Shown in pieces: positions 37,034-46,017 of a DNA stretch of 64,000 nt (position 1 is the stretch's first letter; the number at the start of each line of letters is the position of its first letter). The notes beneath the pieces were generated by a model. It was not told the DNA's origin, made no database searches, and saw only the letters and a list, made by a program, of their open reading frames with translations. Location: contig OZ223306.1 of NCBI GenBank assembly GCA_965140735.1, positions 2,542,001 to 2,606,000 on the forward strand, read 5' to 3'. Both the position numbers and the translations under genes were made by a program. This stretch comes from Fusibacter_A sp965140735 (GTDB lineage: Bacteria; Bacillota; Clostridia; Peptostreptococcales; Acidaminobacteraceae).

Positions 37034-40000
37034 CTACTGGACCAACCAACCTTCCCTCAGAATATACCCACCATTGTGCCCGCCTTCTGGTCCTAGTTCA
37101 ATGACATAGTCAGAAGCGGCAATCAACAGCGGATTATGCTCAATGGTAATGATCGTTGCGCCCTGATCTGTCATTTCTTTAAAAATAGGGAGCAATCGTT
37201 TGATATCCGTATCTTGTAGTCCAGTCGTTGGCTCATCTAAGATATAGAGCGTACTGCTCAACTTATCTTCATATAAAGTTTTAGCCAGTCTTATTCTCTG
37301 AGATTCTCCTCCTGAAAGTGTAGATGCACTCTGCCCTAGTTTTAAATAGCCTAGCCCTACTCTGTCTAGCATTTCTAAAATGTTATAGATTTGAGCACTC
37401 TCTTTAAAAAGCACTTTAGCTTCTCCGATTTCCATCTCTAAGACATCTGCAATCGAATAACCTTTGTAGAGTACATCAAGTATTTCTGATTCATATCGCT
37501 TTCCATGACAACTTTCACAAACTGTACAGATATCTGGCATAAAGTGCATAGGTGTTATGATCTCCCCAATACCTTTACAGCTTTTACATTGCCCTTTTGA
37601 GCTGTTAAAACTGAAATGTTCTTTTGTCAATTTCATCTCTTTTGCCCTATCTAACTTTGAATACAAGTTCCTAATCAAATCAAATACGCCTGTATATGTC
37701 GCTGGTGTGGATCTTGAATTCTTACCAATCGCTTGCTGGTTCATAAGAACCACTGTTTCAATGGACTCTACGCCTTTTAAATGGTCAAAGTATCCCTGTT
37801 CGACATCTACTATCCATAATTTTTGACTCAATGCTGGATAGAGGGTTTTAGACACTAAACTGCTTTTCCCTGAACCACTTACCCCTATGACTGAAGTCAT
37901 TTTGGACCTAGGTATTTTTAAATCAACTGATTTTAGATTGTGTGTTTTGGCACCTGTCATCTCAATCCATCCAATTGCGTCAATATCCATATCAAGGCAT
38001 GTTTCAGTGCGTTCTAATTTAAAATCAAATGCATTCTCTAAAGTATCTGAAAGCCTCTCAACTTTGTGACTTTGAGCCTCAGCTTTTAAAAGCTTGCCAC
38101 CATAATGCCCTGCTTTTGGTCCTATCTCTACAATATAATCTGCCATATCCACAAATGCTTTTTTATGTTCCACAACGATAACTGTATTACCAGAGGCTTT
38201 GAGCGCTTGTATAGACTCAATTAGAAACTTATAGTCCTTAGGATGAAGTCCTTTTGAAGGTTCATCCATGATGTACAAAATATTAGAGAGCCCCGATCCA
38301 AACTGACTCGCAATTTTAAGACGTTGTAGTTCACCTCCTGATAGAGTCGTTACACTCCTATCCAGTCCCAAATAGCTCAAGCCCACATCTTCAAGCCGTT
38401 TTAACTTATGAAGTAATTCTACAAAAATAGTTTTTGTTTTAGATTGCTTATCTTCTGAAAGTCTAAAATAAACTGCATGACACCACTGTTTAAGCTCCTT
38501 TACAGATAAATTCAAAACTTCTGGATATCTACTTTGCTCTATGTGCACAAGCCTTGATGCCTCAATAAGCTTTTCACCATGGCACCTCTTGCAAATCTCT
38601 TTTTTCAAAAATCTATCTAAATGGCGCGTTCCTTTATCAGCCTTATTTTCATTTAATAACCGCTTAATCGTGTTGACCACGCCCTCAACAGGCCTTGAAA
38701 TCGTACCTTTCCTGCCATTTGAATTTTCATATGTCAAACTGACAATTCGCCCATTGCTGCCATAAAACAGTTGCGTTTTAAAGACATCGGACAAATCTTT
38801 AAAAGGCACTTCAAGATCCTCATTCAGATCTGTTGCAAGCGCGAGAACCTCACCCCTCATCCAATTGGCATTGGGTTTTTCGCGATGTTTTCTTAAATTG
38901 CCCCACCAGTCTGATGCACCATCTAAAATGGACCTCTCTGGGTGACTTATAATCTGATCTATATCGATTTGTAAATCATAGCCAAGACCTTTGCAGTTTG
39001 GACACATATATTCTGGATGATTTGAACTGAAATCCGAGGTTGAAATTGAAAAAAACACCGTTCCACAGTCGTCACAGATTAAGTTCTCTGGAATTACCTT
39101 TTGACACGTTGGGCAAATGCGTTCACCTAATATTACATAGAGTTGTTTTAAAAAGACACTAGCCTTAGAAACTGTACCCACTGTGGATCTTGGATTTCTG
39201 CCGATCGCCTTTTGCTCAATGGCAATTGCAGGTTGCAACCCCTGAATTTTGGATACATTGGAGTGAACTTTTGACAGTTGAGAAGGCGCATTTGACATTA
39301 AAAGATCCATGTACTGCTTTTGACTTTCTGCAAATATCGTATCAAATGCCAAGCTTGATTTACCACTGCCACTCACACCTGTTATCGTTGTAATCTTCTC
39401 CTTAGGAATATTCAAAGAGATATTTTTTAAGTTATGGGTTTTAACCCCTTCTAATATAATGTGATTTGAAGGCTGAATACTTGTTTTCTCAAAATTCGTA
39501 ACAGAATCCATAGACGCATTTGATTCTAGTGCTTCAACATAGAGATCCGATTCAACTAAAGTTCTCAACGCGTTGGTATACACTCGGACATGCTCTGAAG
39601 AAATCTGTACGGATTCATAGGTCTGAAACACTTTATAAGGCGTCCAATGTTCTACCCATTTAGGCACTCTATACGCCACAACCTCATCTGTAACATAAGG
39701 TGCAATCTGTAAAATAGGTGAGTTTTCAAAACCGTCAAAACCTAATACTTCAATGCTTTGACTTTTAATATCTACAGTGACCACCTTCACCACGGTGGAT
39801 GCCACCGGATTAGGTCTAACTGGTGATCTCGTGGCAAAAATACCACATTTAGGACTGTTTGGATAAGGCGGATTACAAGTGGTTGTTCTTCTAAACTCTG
39901 CCTTATCAAACCGATCAAACCACCAGAATATTCTGAGATAGTCCCCAGAGTTCACTTGCTTTGCCATGGACTGAAAAGTTTCAGAAGCAATATCACTCAG

Positions 40001-40453
40001 TTTTAAAATCGCTAAGTTATCATACCTTACAAATTTACCTATAGGTTCATTTTGAAAGGCAATCAGTGCGGATTCATTTTGAAGTCTATTGTGTTCATTA
40101 AAATTTTTTGCTTCATCATTCGTTATAAGTATCTGGTCCTCACATGGAAAATAAGGTTTTATGTCAATGAGTGTGCCAGTGGGCACCCATGTTGTATTAA
40201 TTTCTATGTTCAAATAGCCCTTTTTTGGATCACATTCTGTAATATTAGCCCTTTCCATATGAATGCCTTCATCCGTTATCCAAAATACCAAACAATGGCT
40301 AAAAAGATTAAGCTGTTGTAGCGCCTTTTGATAGATTTCTTCTAGTTCTAATTTTAATTGCCTTTTGGAGGCCAGTGATGATGACTTGAGTGCACTCACC
40401 GTCCCTATTGATTTAAATTCAATTTGCTTCATACGCCCTCCCACACTTATCAT
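37034..40453 (-). CDS. TsaA/TrmO-like domain fused to UvrA-like ABC ATPase
   Basis: 1139 residues. The N-terminal 1-300 has TsaA/TrmO features: FATRSPVRPNPVASTVVKV at about 206-224, and two similar strands (LNLFSHCLVFWI near 48 and DYLRIFWWFDRFD near 171), suggesting a degenerate duplicate. From about 330 a UvrA-type tandem ABC ATPase follows: Walker A GVSGSGKSS (359), zinc knuckles CPTC/CDDC and CPNC, LSGGELQRL, a second GVSGSGKSS, CKSCKG and CESCHG, and LSGGESQRI. The UvrA part is about 810 residues, shorter than housekeeping UvrA (about 940), as in UvrA2/drug-resistance types. It overlaps the regulator gene by TGATG; an alternative ATG at 40432 follows GGAGGG. Role inferred: DNA or ribosome protection against a toxic compound. 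Confidence 0.85.
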   Translation of the reverse strand: MISVGGRMKQIEFKSIGTVSALKSSSLASKRQLKLELEEIYQKALQQLNLFSHCLVFWITDEGIHMERANITECDPKKGYLNIEINTTWVPTGTLIDIKPYFPCEDQILITNDEAKNFNEHNRLQNESALIAFQNEPIGKFVRYDNLAILKLSDIASETFQSMAKQVNSGDYLRIFWWFDRFDKAEFRRTTTCNPPYPNSPKCGIFATRSPVRPNPVASTVVKVVTVDIKSQSIEVLGFDGFENSPILQIAPYVTDEVVAYRVPKWVEHWTPYKVFQTYESVQISSEHVRVYTNALRTLVESDLYVEALESNASMDSVTNFEKTSIQPSNHIILEGVKTHNLKNISLNIPKEKITTITGVSGSGKSSLAFDTIFAESQKQYMDLLMSNAPSQLSKVHSNVSKIQGLQPAIAIEQKAIGRNPRSTVGTVSKASVFLKQLYVILGERICPTCQKVIPENLICDDCGTVFFSISTSDFSSNHPEYMCPNCKGLGYDLQIDIDQIISHPERSILDGASDWWGNLRKHREKPNANWMRGEVLALATDLNEDLEVPFKDLSDVFKTQLFYGSNGRIVSLTYENSNGRKGTISRPVEGVVNTIKRLLNENKADKGTRHLDRFLKKEICKRCHGEKLIEASRLVHIEQSRYPEVLNLSVKELKQWCHAVYFRLSEDKQSKTKTIFVELLHKLKRLEDVGLSYLGLDRSVTTLSGGELQRLKIASQFGSGLSNILYIMDEPSKGLHPKDYKFLIESIQALKASGNTVIVVEHKKAFVDMADYIVEIGPKAGHYGGKLLKAEAQSHKVERLSDTLENAFDFKLERTETCLDMDIDAIGWIEMTGAKTHNLKSVDLKIPRSKMTSVIGVSGSGKSSLVSKTLYPALSQKLWIVDVEQGYFDHLKGVESIETVVLMNQQAIGKNSRSTPATYTGVFDLIRNLYSKLDRAKEMKLTKEHFSFNSSKGQCKSCKGIGEIITPMHFMPDICTVCESCHGKRYESEILDVLYKGYSIADVLEMEIGEAKVLFKESAQIYNILEMLDRVGLGYLKLGQSASTLSGGESQRIRLAKTLYEDKLSSTLYILDEPTTGLQDTDIKRLLPIFKEMTDQGATIITIEHNPLLIAASDYVIELGPEGGHNGGYILREGWLVQ

Positions 40454-42024
40454 CAGGTTATTGGCACATAAATTTCAACAACCCTGCTTTCATTTTGGAT
40501 TTCATCACAAGGTGGATAGTATTCAAAGCTCGGTCGATCATCTGGAATCAATTTATGATCAGGAATACATTTCAGCAGCATCATGTTCCATGCCGCTTGA
40601 TATTCATCGGACTTAACCTGGAAACGTCCTATTGCGTATTTGCCACCTTCTATTTGCGTGAGTCCAAATTTACCTTTTGGCCTTATCTCTCTTTCAATAG
40701 AGACACAAATACTCATTCTCAATTTTTCATCCTCAGTGAGTTCACTGAAGTCGTGATACATCACAAACCATTTGTTTTTACCATCGAGTAAATCCAGTTC
40801 TTTTGCATAAATATAAAGTTCATTAAACAGGTTTTGGAATAAATCACTGTCCCCTTTATAAGGCCCTACATGTCTAATATACAATACCCTTGTGGCACTG
40901 ATTACCTCAATTTTGAAATCCATAGGTTCATTATATGACCGTTCTGTGTTTAATGCTTTTCCATTATTGCGCATTTTAATAATCATTTCAGTTTCTAAAA
41001 GAGACTGTTTTCTCAAAGCAGAAGCACTCATACCATAATATTCTTTAAGCGCTTTTGCAAATGAAGCTTGGTTGGAAAAACCACTTGAAAGGGCAATGTC
41101 TTGAATCGTTCTCTTGGGATTTGTGCATAACATAAAAACGGACTTTTCAAGCCTTAACCGCTTTATATAACCATAAAGACTCTCACCTGTAATCAGTCTA
41201 AATATTCTTTGAAAATGAAACTTTGAAAAGGCCGCTATTTTAGCCAACTGAGTCACTGTGAGATCATCGTCTAAATGTGCTTCTATATAATCTTGCACAC
41301 GATTGATACTCTCTGCATAAGCATCCGTAGATAGGTTATCATGAGGATTTGAGGTACGGACAACCTCTTGCATTTCAACCACGGGTTTTGGAAAAATTAA
41401 ATCCAAATATCTATTAATTTCTGCTGATCTATCTACTGGCAGTTGCATAATGCCATATATTAAGAGGCCATCAAGCAATGCCATGTATTGAAAAGCGTAC
41501 CCTTTACACAAATTAATATCTGCGTTTGGCAACCCCTGCTTAAATACCGATGCTATTGCTGTGTGATAATTTTGATAAACTTCACTTAATAGAGCTCTAT
41601 AGGTCTGATTGAGCACCATTCTGCCAAGCATCTGCATCATAATGCTTTGATTTTCATCAAGTGAAAACGAATTCATATATTCTAAACCACTTTCTTCATA
41701 GGGTAGTTCAGCACATAATTCATAAGCTTCTTCTAAGTGACCAAGGGTTGTCAATCCGACCACTTTAAGGATTGTATAGGCATCCATCTTGGTTCTCATC
41801 AGTGCTTCTATACCTGATGAGAACTGCACTAAAAAAGCCTTGCAAGATTCATTTATTAACATTTCCTTATTCTTAAAGTAGTAAACAACCACCCCTTTTG
41901 AGACCCCTGCACGTAGAGCCACTTTATCAAGGGTCACGTCCTCAAATCCCTTGTTTGCTATAATCCATAGAACCGCATTGATCAACTCTCTTCGCCTTAT
42001 TGATTCCATTCCTATCTTTGGCAT
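40453..42024 (-). CDS. TetR-AraC-GyrI triple-fusion regulator
   Basis: 523 residues in one uninterrupted frame. Residues 10-56 are a TetR-type helix-turn-helix (FEDVTLDKVALRAGVSKGVVVYYFKNKE) with a helical ligand domain to about 210. Residues 240-340 are an AraC-type double helix-turn-helix (LTVTQLAKIAAFSKFHFQRIFRLITGESL, IQDIALSSGFSNQASFAKALKEYYG). Residues about 366-523 are a GyrI-like effector domain (VLYIRHVGPYKGD...). AraC-GyrI pairs (Rob/SoxS-like drug sensors) and TetR proteins are both common, but all three in one chain is unusual. Its stop overlaps the start of the UvrA fusion gene, so they are translationally coupled. Confidence 0.9.
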   Translation of the reverse strand: MPKIGMESIRRRELINAVLWIIANKGFEDVTLDKVALRAGVSKGVVVYYFKNKEMLINESCKAFLVQFSSGIEALMRTKMDAYTILKVVGLTTLGHLEEAYELCAELPYEESGLEYMNSFSLDENQSIMMQMLGRMVLNQTYRALLSEVYQNYHTAIASVFKQGLPNADINLCKGYAFQYMALLDGLLIYGIMQLPVDRSAEINRYLDLIFPKPVVEMQEVVRTSNPHDNLSTDAYAESINRVQDYIEAHLDDDLTVTQLAKIAAFSKFHFQRIFRLITGESLYGYIKRLRLEKSVFMLCTNPKRTIQDIALSSGFSNQASFAKALKEYYGMSASALRKQSLLETEMIIKMRNNGKALNTERSYNEPMDFKIEVISATRVLYIRHVGPYKGDSDLFQNLFNELYIYAKELDLLDGKNKWFVMYHDFSELTEDEKLRMSICVSIEREIRPKGKFGLTQIEGGKYAIGRFQVKSDEYQAAWNMMLLKCIPDHKLIPDDRPSFEYYPPCDEIQNESRVVEIYVPIT

Positions 42025-42122
42025 TTAACGCTCCTTTACCATGACTCCTATTTAATCTTATAAACCTCTATCACAAACAACTTCAAATGTCTTCATATGA
42101 TTCTATATCCATTTGTATTTAC

Positions 42123-43010
42123 TCACAGTGCATCATCCTTGAGATATGCTATAAAATGTTTAAAATAACCCACGAGCTCTTCTTCAATACGAGATTCATC
42201 TTCAACTCCATTATGGATGACTTTATTGATATTATAACCTTCTTTTATAACAAAAAATTTGAGATGCTTTGCTTCTATGGCCTTTTCAGGGCATGAATAA
42301 ATACACCTCATACACATATAGCATTTATTATTAAATTTTATTTGATCATTGTCAAAACTTATATTATGTGAGGGACAATATTTAATGCATCGACCACAAC
42401 CATTACATTGATCATTTGCACGTAAAAACATACCAAACATTTTAGCGCCCATTTTTTCTTCACAAAAGTGAATTATAGGCGCTACTGCTCTGATCGCAAC
42501 ATTTGGTTCATAAATTCTTCTGCTGTCATATTGAAGTTCCATGCTCATGTGCACTACTTTGCGCTGTGCAGCTTGATACAATAATCTAATCATCTTATCC
42601 TCATACGCCATAAACCAATTAGAACCCATAGCGATAATGCGTTCATATGTAATATCGTATCCTTTTGACTTTAATTTTCTTTTGATTGAAGCCGTTGCAT
42701 TGTGATTGATACGGATAAAGTCTGCACCTGTCAGCAATATGAAAACTTTACGATCCTTTACGGGGACTAAGTGATCTACAAACTGTTTGACGATTTCTGG
42801 CGTTCCAAATCCATATATGGGATATGCAATTCCAATGAGGTCTGCATCAATATGTATAGGCCCTTTCATATCATTGAGCATCTCTTCAATATTTATAAGC
42901 GTCGTCATATTATTTTGGTTTTCAACGAGCTCTTTTGCCAATAGCTCTGACACAATTTTAGTATTTCCTGTTCCTGAAAAATAGCAAATGGCTGTTTTTT
43001 GAGTTTTCAA
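42123..43010 (-). CDS. EFR1-type flavodoxin/ferredoxin fusion protein
   Basis: 295 residues. The N-terminal flavodoxin-like domain begins ICYFSGTGNTKIVSELLA (phosphate loop of FMN, residues 8-25). The C-terminal part has two 4Fe-4S motifs, CNGCGRCIKYCP and CYMCMRCIYSCP. It is a cytoplasmic electron carrier typical of anaerobes (EFR1 family). The start is a TTG at 43010 with AAAGGTGG upstream. It lies behind the TGACCGGTCA palindrome and 98 bp before the triple-fusion regulator, so the three genes may be one operon. Confidence 0.92.
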   Translation of the reverse strand: MKTQKTAICYFSGTGNTKIVSELLAKELVENQNNMTTLINIEEMLNDMKGPIHIDADLIGIAYPIYGFGTPEIVKQFVDHLVPVKDRKVFILLTGADFIRINHNATASIKRKLKSKGYDITYERIIAMGSNWFMAYEDKMIRLLYQAAQRKVVHMSMELQYDSRRIYEPNVAIRAVAPIIHFCEEKMGAKMFGMFLRANDQCNGCGRCIKYCPSHNISFDNDQIKFNNKCYMCMRCIYSCPEKAIEAKHLKFFVIKEGYNINKVIHNGVEDESRIEEELVGYFKHFIAYLKDDAL

Positions 43011-43032
43011 AGGACACCACCTTTTTTTATTT

Positions 43033-43042
43033 TGACCGGTCA
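43033..43042. promoter_or_regulatory. putative TetR operator TGACCGGTCA
   Basis: A perfect 10-bp palindrome just upstream of the ferredoxin gene, next to a minus-strand TATACT (-10-like). Palindromes of this form are common TetR-family operators. The TetR part of the fusion regulator encoded two genes downstream is the obvious candidate ligand. Confidence 0.6.
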
Positions 43043-43085
43043 GTATAATTAAATTTTAATCTTATATTTTGATAAAATCAAGAAA

Positions 43086-43119
43086 AAAATGGCACCCTCT
43101 TTTGAAGAGTTGCCATTTT
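43086..43119 (-). terminator. intrinsic terminator of the DUF2000 gene
   Basis: On the minus strand AAAATGGCA...TGCCATTTT with an inner CTCTT/AAGAG stem is followed by further T residues, about 55 bp after the stop at 43174. Confidence 0.85.
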
Positions 43120-43173
43120 AGTTCAATGCGCATTAGAGTGCTTCCATATTGAATTTTACACATATTTATAGCT

Positions 43174-43581
43174 TTAATCATGTAAATTTAAGCCTTTAAC
43201 CAGTTTATTAACATGATTTTTCTTGCCATAAACACCCAGTCCAACGATGTTCAAATCTTCTGTTTTATAGGCTCTAACTTGTTCTCTGTTTGCTATATCA
43301 TTACCGGTATTGAACAATTCCTCTGTATAAATTGTAAATTCAACTTCTTTTAAAAGCCCCTTTTTAAGAATTTCTTTTAGGCTTTCTTGAGTTGCTGAAT
43401 ATATCATAATGGGCTGGTCAATCATCGGTAAGTATTGAATATCGCTGGCATCTATATAAGGTTCACCTATAACCTGCTGACTTCCACCTATCCCCCCTGC
43501 TAAGAATGCCGTCACATTTAATTTTTGCCAAGACATAAGATCCTCTTTGACAATTATCGCTATTTTTTTCTCCATATTCAT
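43174..43581 (-). CDS. DUF2000 family protein
   Basis: 135 residues, matching the DUF2000 pattern (KIAIIVKEDLMSWQKLNVTAFLAGG, IQYLPMIDQPIMIYSA, RDQ-type tail). The fold resembles peptidyl-tRNA hydrolase 2, but the function is not established. AGAGGTC precedes the ATG. It is a single gene with its own terminator. Confidence 0.8.
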   Translation of the reverse strand: MNMEKKIAIIVKEDLMSWQKLNVTAFLAGGIGGSQQVIGEPYIDASDIQYLPMIDQPIMIYSATQESLKEILKKGLLKEVEFTIYTEELFNTGNDIANREQVRAYKTEDLNIVGLGVYGKKNHVNKLVKGLNLHD

Positions 43582-43723
43582 TATAGACCTCTTTTCAAAT
43601 TAAAGTATACCGTTAAAATACTAATATACATGAATTTTACATCAGTCTACCTATTGGTGTATAGTATATAATTGCAGCCACTTTTATTTACTTTTCATAT
43701 TTGAAAAACAACTCATAAAAAAA

Positions 43724-43758
43724 CTCACTTTCAAGTATATATAGTCCTTGAAAGTGAG
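43724..43758 (-). terminator. intrinsic terminator of the XRE regulator
   Basis: CTCACTTTCAAG (43724-43735) pairs perfectly with CTTGAAAGTGAG (43747-43758), and the minus-strand product continues into a T-run. A second perfect inverted repeat, TTTAATCAATC/GATTGATTAAA (43774-43807), overlaps the stop codon just upstream. Confidence 0.85.
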
Positions 43759-43802
43759 CTCATGGATAAATACTTTAATCAATCAAATTTGGGGTGGATT
43801 GA

Positions 43803-44306
43803 TTAAAGAAATGGTGCCATTCTAATAATACCCTTTGGTCCTTCTGTTTCGACAATCTGAGTTGCAAGCTCTTGGAGCTTCGTTTTACTGATAAAAGGAT
43901 AGATCGATACCACTTCATGGATGGTCCCATTTTCAAAACAAATCTCCATCATTTCATTTAAATGGTCTGTTTTTAAAAAAGGCGCTGTTTGATCAGGTTT
44001 AAGAATAGGTGCTAGATCTGATAATCTTTCTACAGTCATTTTTTCTTTCATCTCCTCTGTATTGGCATTCAAAATATCAAAAATTAAATCCGTCTTTTCA
44101 GAAGTACCTAAAAGTGCTTCAATGTTACAATCAAATGCTGCTGCCAAATCTGGAAGCTTAGAAATATCTGGCATAGAGTTACCTCTCTCCCAATTTGAAA
44201 TTGCTTGGTAGCTGACATTCATCATGTCTGCAAGTTCCGCTTGCGTTAAATTTTTACGTTTCCTAAATTCAACTATTCTCTGTCCTGTTTTCATTGTGTC
44301 AAACAT
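43803..44306 (-). CDS. XRE-family helix-turn-helix regulator
   Basis: 167 residues from the ATG at 44306, which has AAGGAGG upstream; an earlier ATG at 44321 overlaps the ribosome site. Residues 5-60 form a Cro/C1-type helix-turn-helix (KNLTQAELADMMNVSYQAISNWERGNSMPDISKLPDLAAAFD). The C-terminal 100 residues are helical with no recognised sensor. The target is unknown. Confidence 0.88.
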   Translation of the reverse strand: MFDTMKTGQRIVEFRKRKNLTQAELADMMNVSYQAISNWERGNSMPDISKLPDLAAAFDCNIEALLGTSEKTDLIFDILNANTEEMKEKMTVERLSDLAPILKPDQTAPFLKTDHLNEMMEICFENGTIHEVVSIYPFISKTKLQELATQIVETEGPKGIIRMAPFL

Positions 44307-44439
44307 GTGGACCTCCTTCATAATTCATTAACTATCCTTACTATAATAAAAAATAGGACCTTCGTCTATCAAGTGGTGCTTGAGTTGTTTAGAATGATTG
44401 TCAAGTATCTCTTGAATTCATTTACACAAGGTAAAAAAT

Positions 44440-44524
44440 CCCCATCGTATCCATACTTTCAGGCAAGCGTCCTCGCGGTTTTATAAACCACTGCGGATTG
44501 CCTTGCAGAATGGATACTATGAGG
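44440..44524. repeat. structured palindromic element, copy A
   Basis: A multi-stem hairpin: CCCCAT/ATGAGG, GTATCCAT/ATGGATAC, GGCAA/TTGCC, TCC/GGA and GGTTT/AAACC, with conserved internal-loop sequence GTCCTCGCG and CTGCGGATTG. On the minus strand it is followed by TTTTTT and lies 3' of the AraC gene, so it may also terminate that transcript. A related copy is at 46018-46110. Confidence 0.7.
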
Positions 44525-44552
44525 ATTTACGTACTTGAATTTACTTATGTGA

Positions 44553-45329
44553 TCAACTAATATGTGTCATATATTCAAACGCGGTTACACCGTATACATT
44601 TTTAAAGTGCTTATTAAGGTGACTGATGTCCGTAAAGCCACAGGCTTCTATCGCTGCATAGATGTCTTTTTGCTCTTCTATCAGACGACGGGCATATTCT
44701 ATTTTACTGTTTAAAAAATATTGATAAGGCGAGATGCCCACTGCTTCTTTGAACGCTCTAATCAATTGAAATTTGGACATGCCAAATTCATTGCTTAAGT
44801 CTTCTAACTTTAGCACACCATTATAATTTGAAGTGATGATTTCTTTAGATTTTTTTATCAATAAAGGTTCTTTTTTATGATTATAGCTTATTTCAGTCTG
44901 AGAGACACCCTCTGCAACTTGCATGAGTAGATCACTGCAAAGCGCATCATCTTCATGATTGAGAACGGCCCTTGTAAGTTTGAGAATATCTCTTTTCAAT
45001 TCTAGGTTGTACACGATTGGCTCGTTGAATAAAATAGGTTCTTTCTTTTCCAGTACAGTCATCAGTAATTCTGGATGGATATAGAGCATCACATAATCAA
45101 TCCCATCCTTATCATAAGAACTGCCATCATGAGGTTGTTCTGGATTAAAAAGCATGATGCCATTTTGGTGTGAAGACAGCAAAGCCCCTTTATGATGATA
45201 CTGCTGAATGCCTCTTAAAGTTACGCCAATGGCGTACTCTTCGTGAGAATGCCTCTTATAGCTAAAGTCTGAAAAATGAGCAGACAGAGCCACAATCTCG
45301 GATTGTTTTTTATAAATAAACTGGTCCAC
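44553..45329 (-). CDS. AraC-family regulator with cupin-like N-terminus
   Basis: 258 residues. The N-terminal AraC-binding (cupin-like) domain (about 10-150: HSHEEYAIGVTLRGIQQYHHKGAL...FNPEQPHDG) precedes an AraC double helix-turn-helix (about 160-258: LKLEDLSNEFGMSKFQLIRAFKEAVGISPYQYF). It lies immediately downstream of the LysE-type exporter (14 bp) in the same direction, a pairing common for amino-acid exporters and their regulators. With the exporter frameshifted, it may now be an orphan. Confidence 0.9.
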   Translation of the reverse strand: MDQFIYKKQSEIVALSAHFSDFSYKRHSHEEYAIGVTLRGIQQYHHKGALLSSHQNGIMLFNPEQPHDGSSYDKDGIDYVMLYIHPELLMTVLEKKEPILFNEPIVYNLELKRDILKLTRAVLNHEDDALCSDLLMQVAEGVSQTEISYNHKKEPLLIKKSKEIITSNYNGVLKLEDLSNEFGMSKFQLIRAFKEAVGISPYQYFLNSKIEYARRLIEEQKDIYAAIEACGFTDISHLNKHFKNVYGVTAFEYMTHIS

Positions 45330-45343
45330 TTAGATTGCCTCCT

Positions 45344-45927
45344 TTATCCCAATATACCTGATACCATTATAGCAGAATAAACTAAAAAAAGTGCCATTAA
45401 CGTATTGGCTAATTTTCTATGCTTTTCTAAATGCTTTTGAATTAACATGCCAAATGCAATCCAAGTCGAAAATGCTGCACATCCTATTGCACTGATCAAC
45501 AGTGCAAATCCAATAATTTGTGGGCCTGTATGATAATAGGGCAAAACGAAACTTGGAATCACTGTCATTGTAAATAAAATCACTTTGGGATTGATCAACT
45601 GCATGATCAACCCCGATTTAGCAGAAACTATTTTCGATTTTTCTGTGCTTGTTACATCCATATGATAAATTTTATAAGCAAGATAAAGCATGTATAGGCT
45701 CCCAACAACTTGCATAACACCAATAATTTTAGGAATAACAGCTATTAAAAGTGTATTGAGTATCGCGATAGTCCAACCATCAAGCTGAACCCAAACGCTG
45801 AGCCAATGACAAATTCGATGGCTTTATTTTTACCATAGTTGTGAACTGTGGATAGAATCATTATATTGGATGGTCCCGGTGTAAAGGTCACTATAATACA
45901 ATACAGCATAAAAGAGAAAAAATTCAT
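45344..45927 (-). pseudogene. LysE-family amino-acid exporter, frameshifted
   Basis: The first 50-odd codons from 45927 encode MNFFSFMLYCIIVTFTPGPSNIMIL... (TM1 and the LysE TPGPS motif). Reading then hits a stop near 45745, while the rest of the protein (AILNTLLIAVIPKIIGVMQVVG... to ILG) continues in another frame to 45344. A single missing base near 45766-45771 restores a full-length LysE/RhtB exporter of about 194 residues. It is either a true inactivating mutation or a sequencing error. Confidence 0.85.
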
Positions 45928-46017
45928 AATAAACGCCTCCCAGTGTACTTTTATGAATTATACTTTATAAGGCTGTTTTTTGCATAGTACATTATTGCAG
46001 GGGATTTATGTATAGAA

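Noticed and set aside
44440..44524. Cyclic-di-GMP or PyrR-type leader as identity of the hairpin element
   Set aside because: The conserved bases of those classes do not match; only general hairpin resemblance was found.
45745..45927. LysE stop as recoded selenocysteine
   Set aside because: The stop is TAA and the rest of the protein lies in another frame, so it is a frameshift, not recoding.
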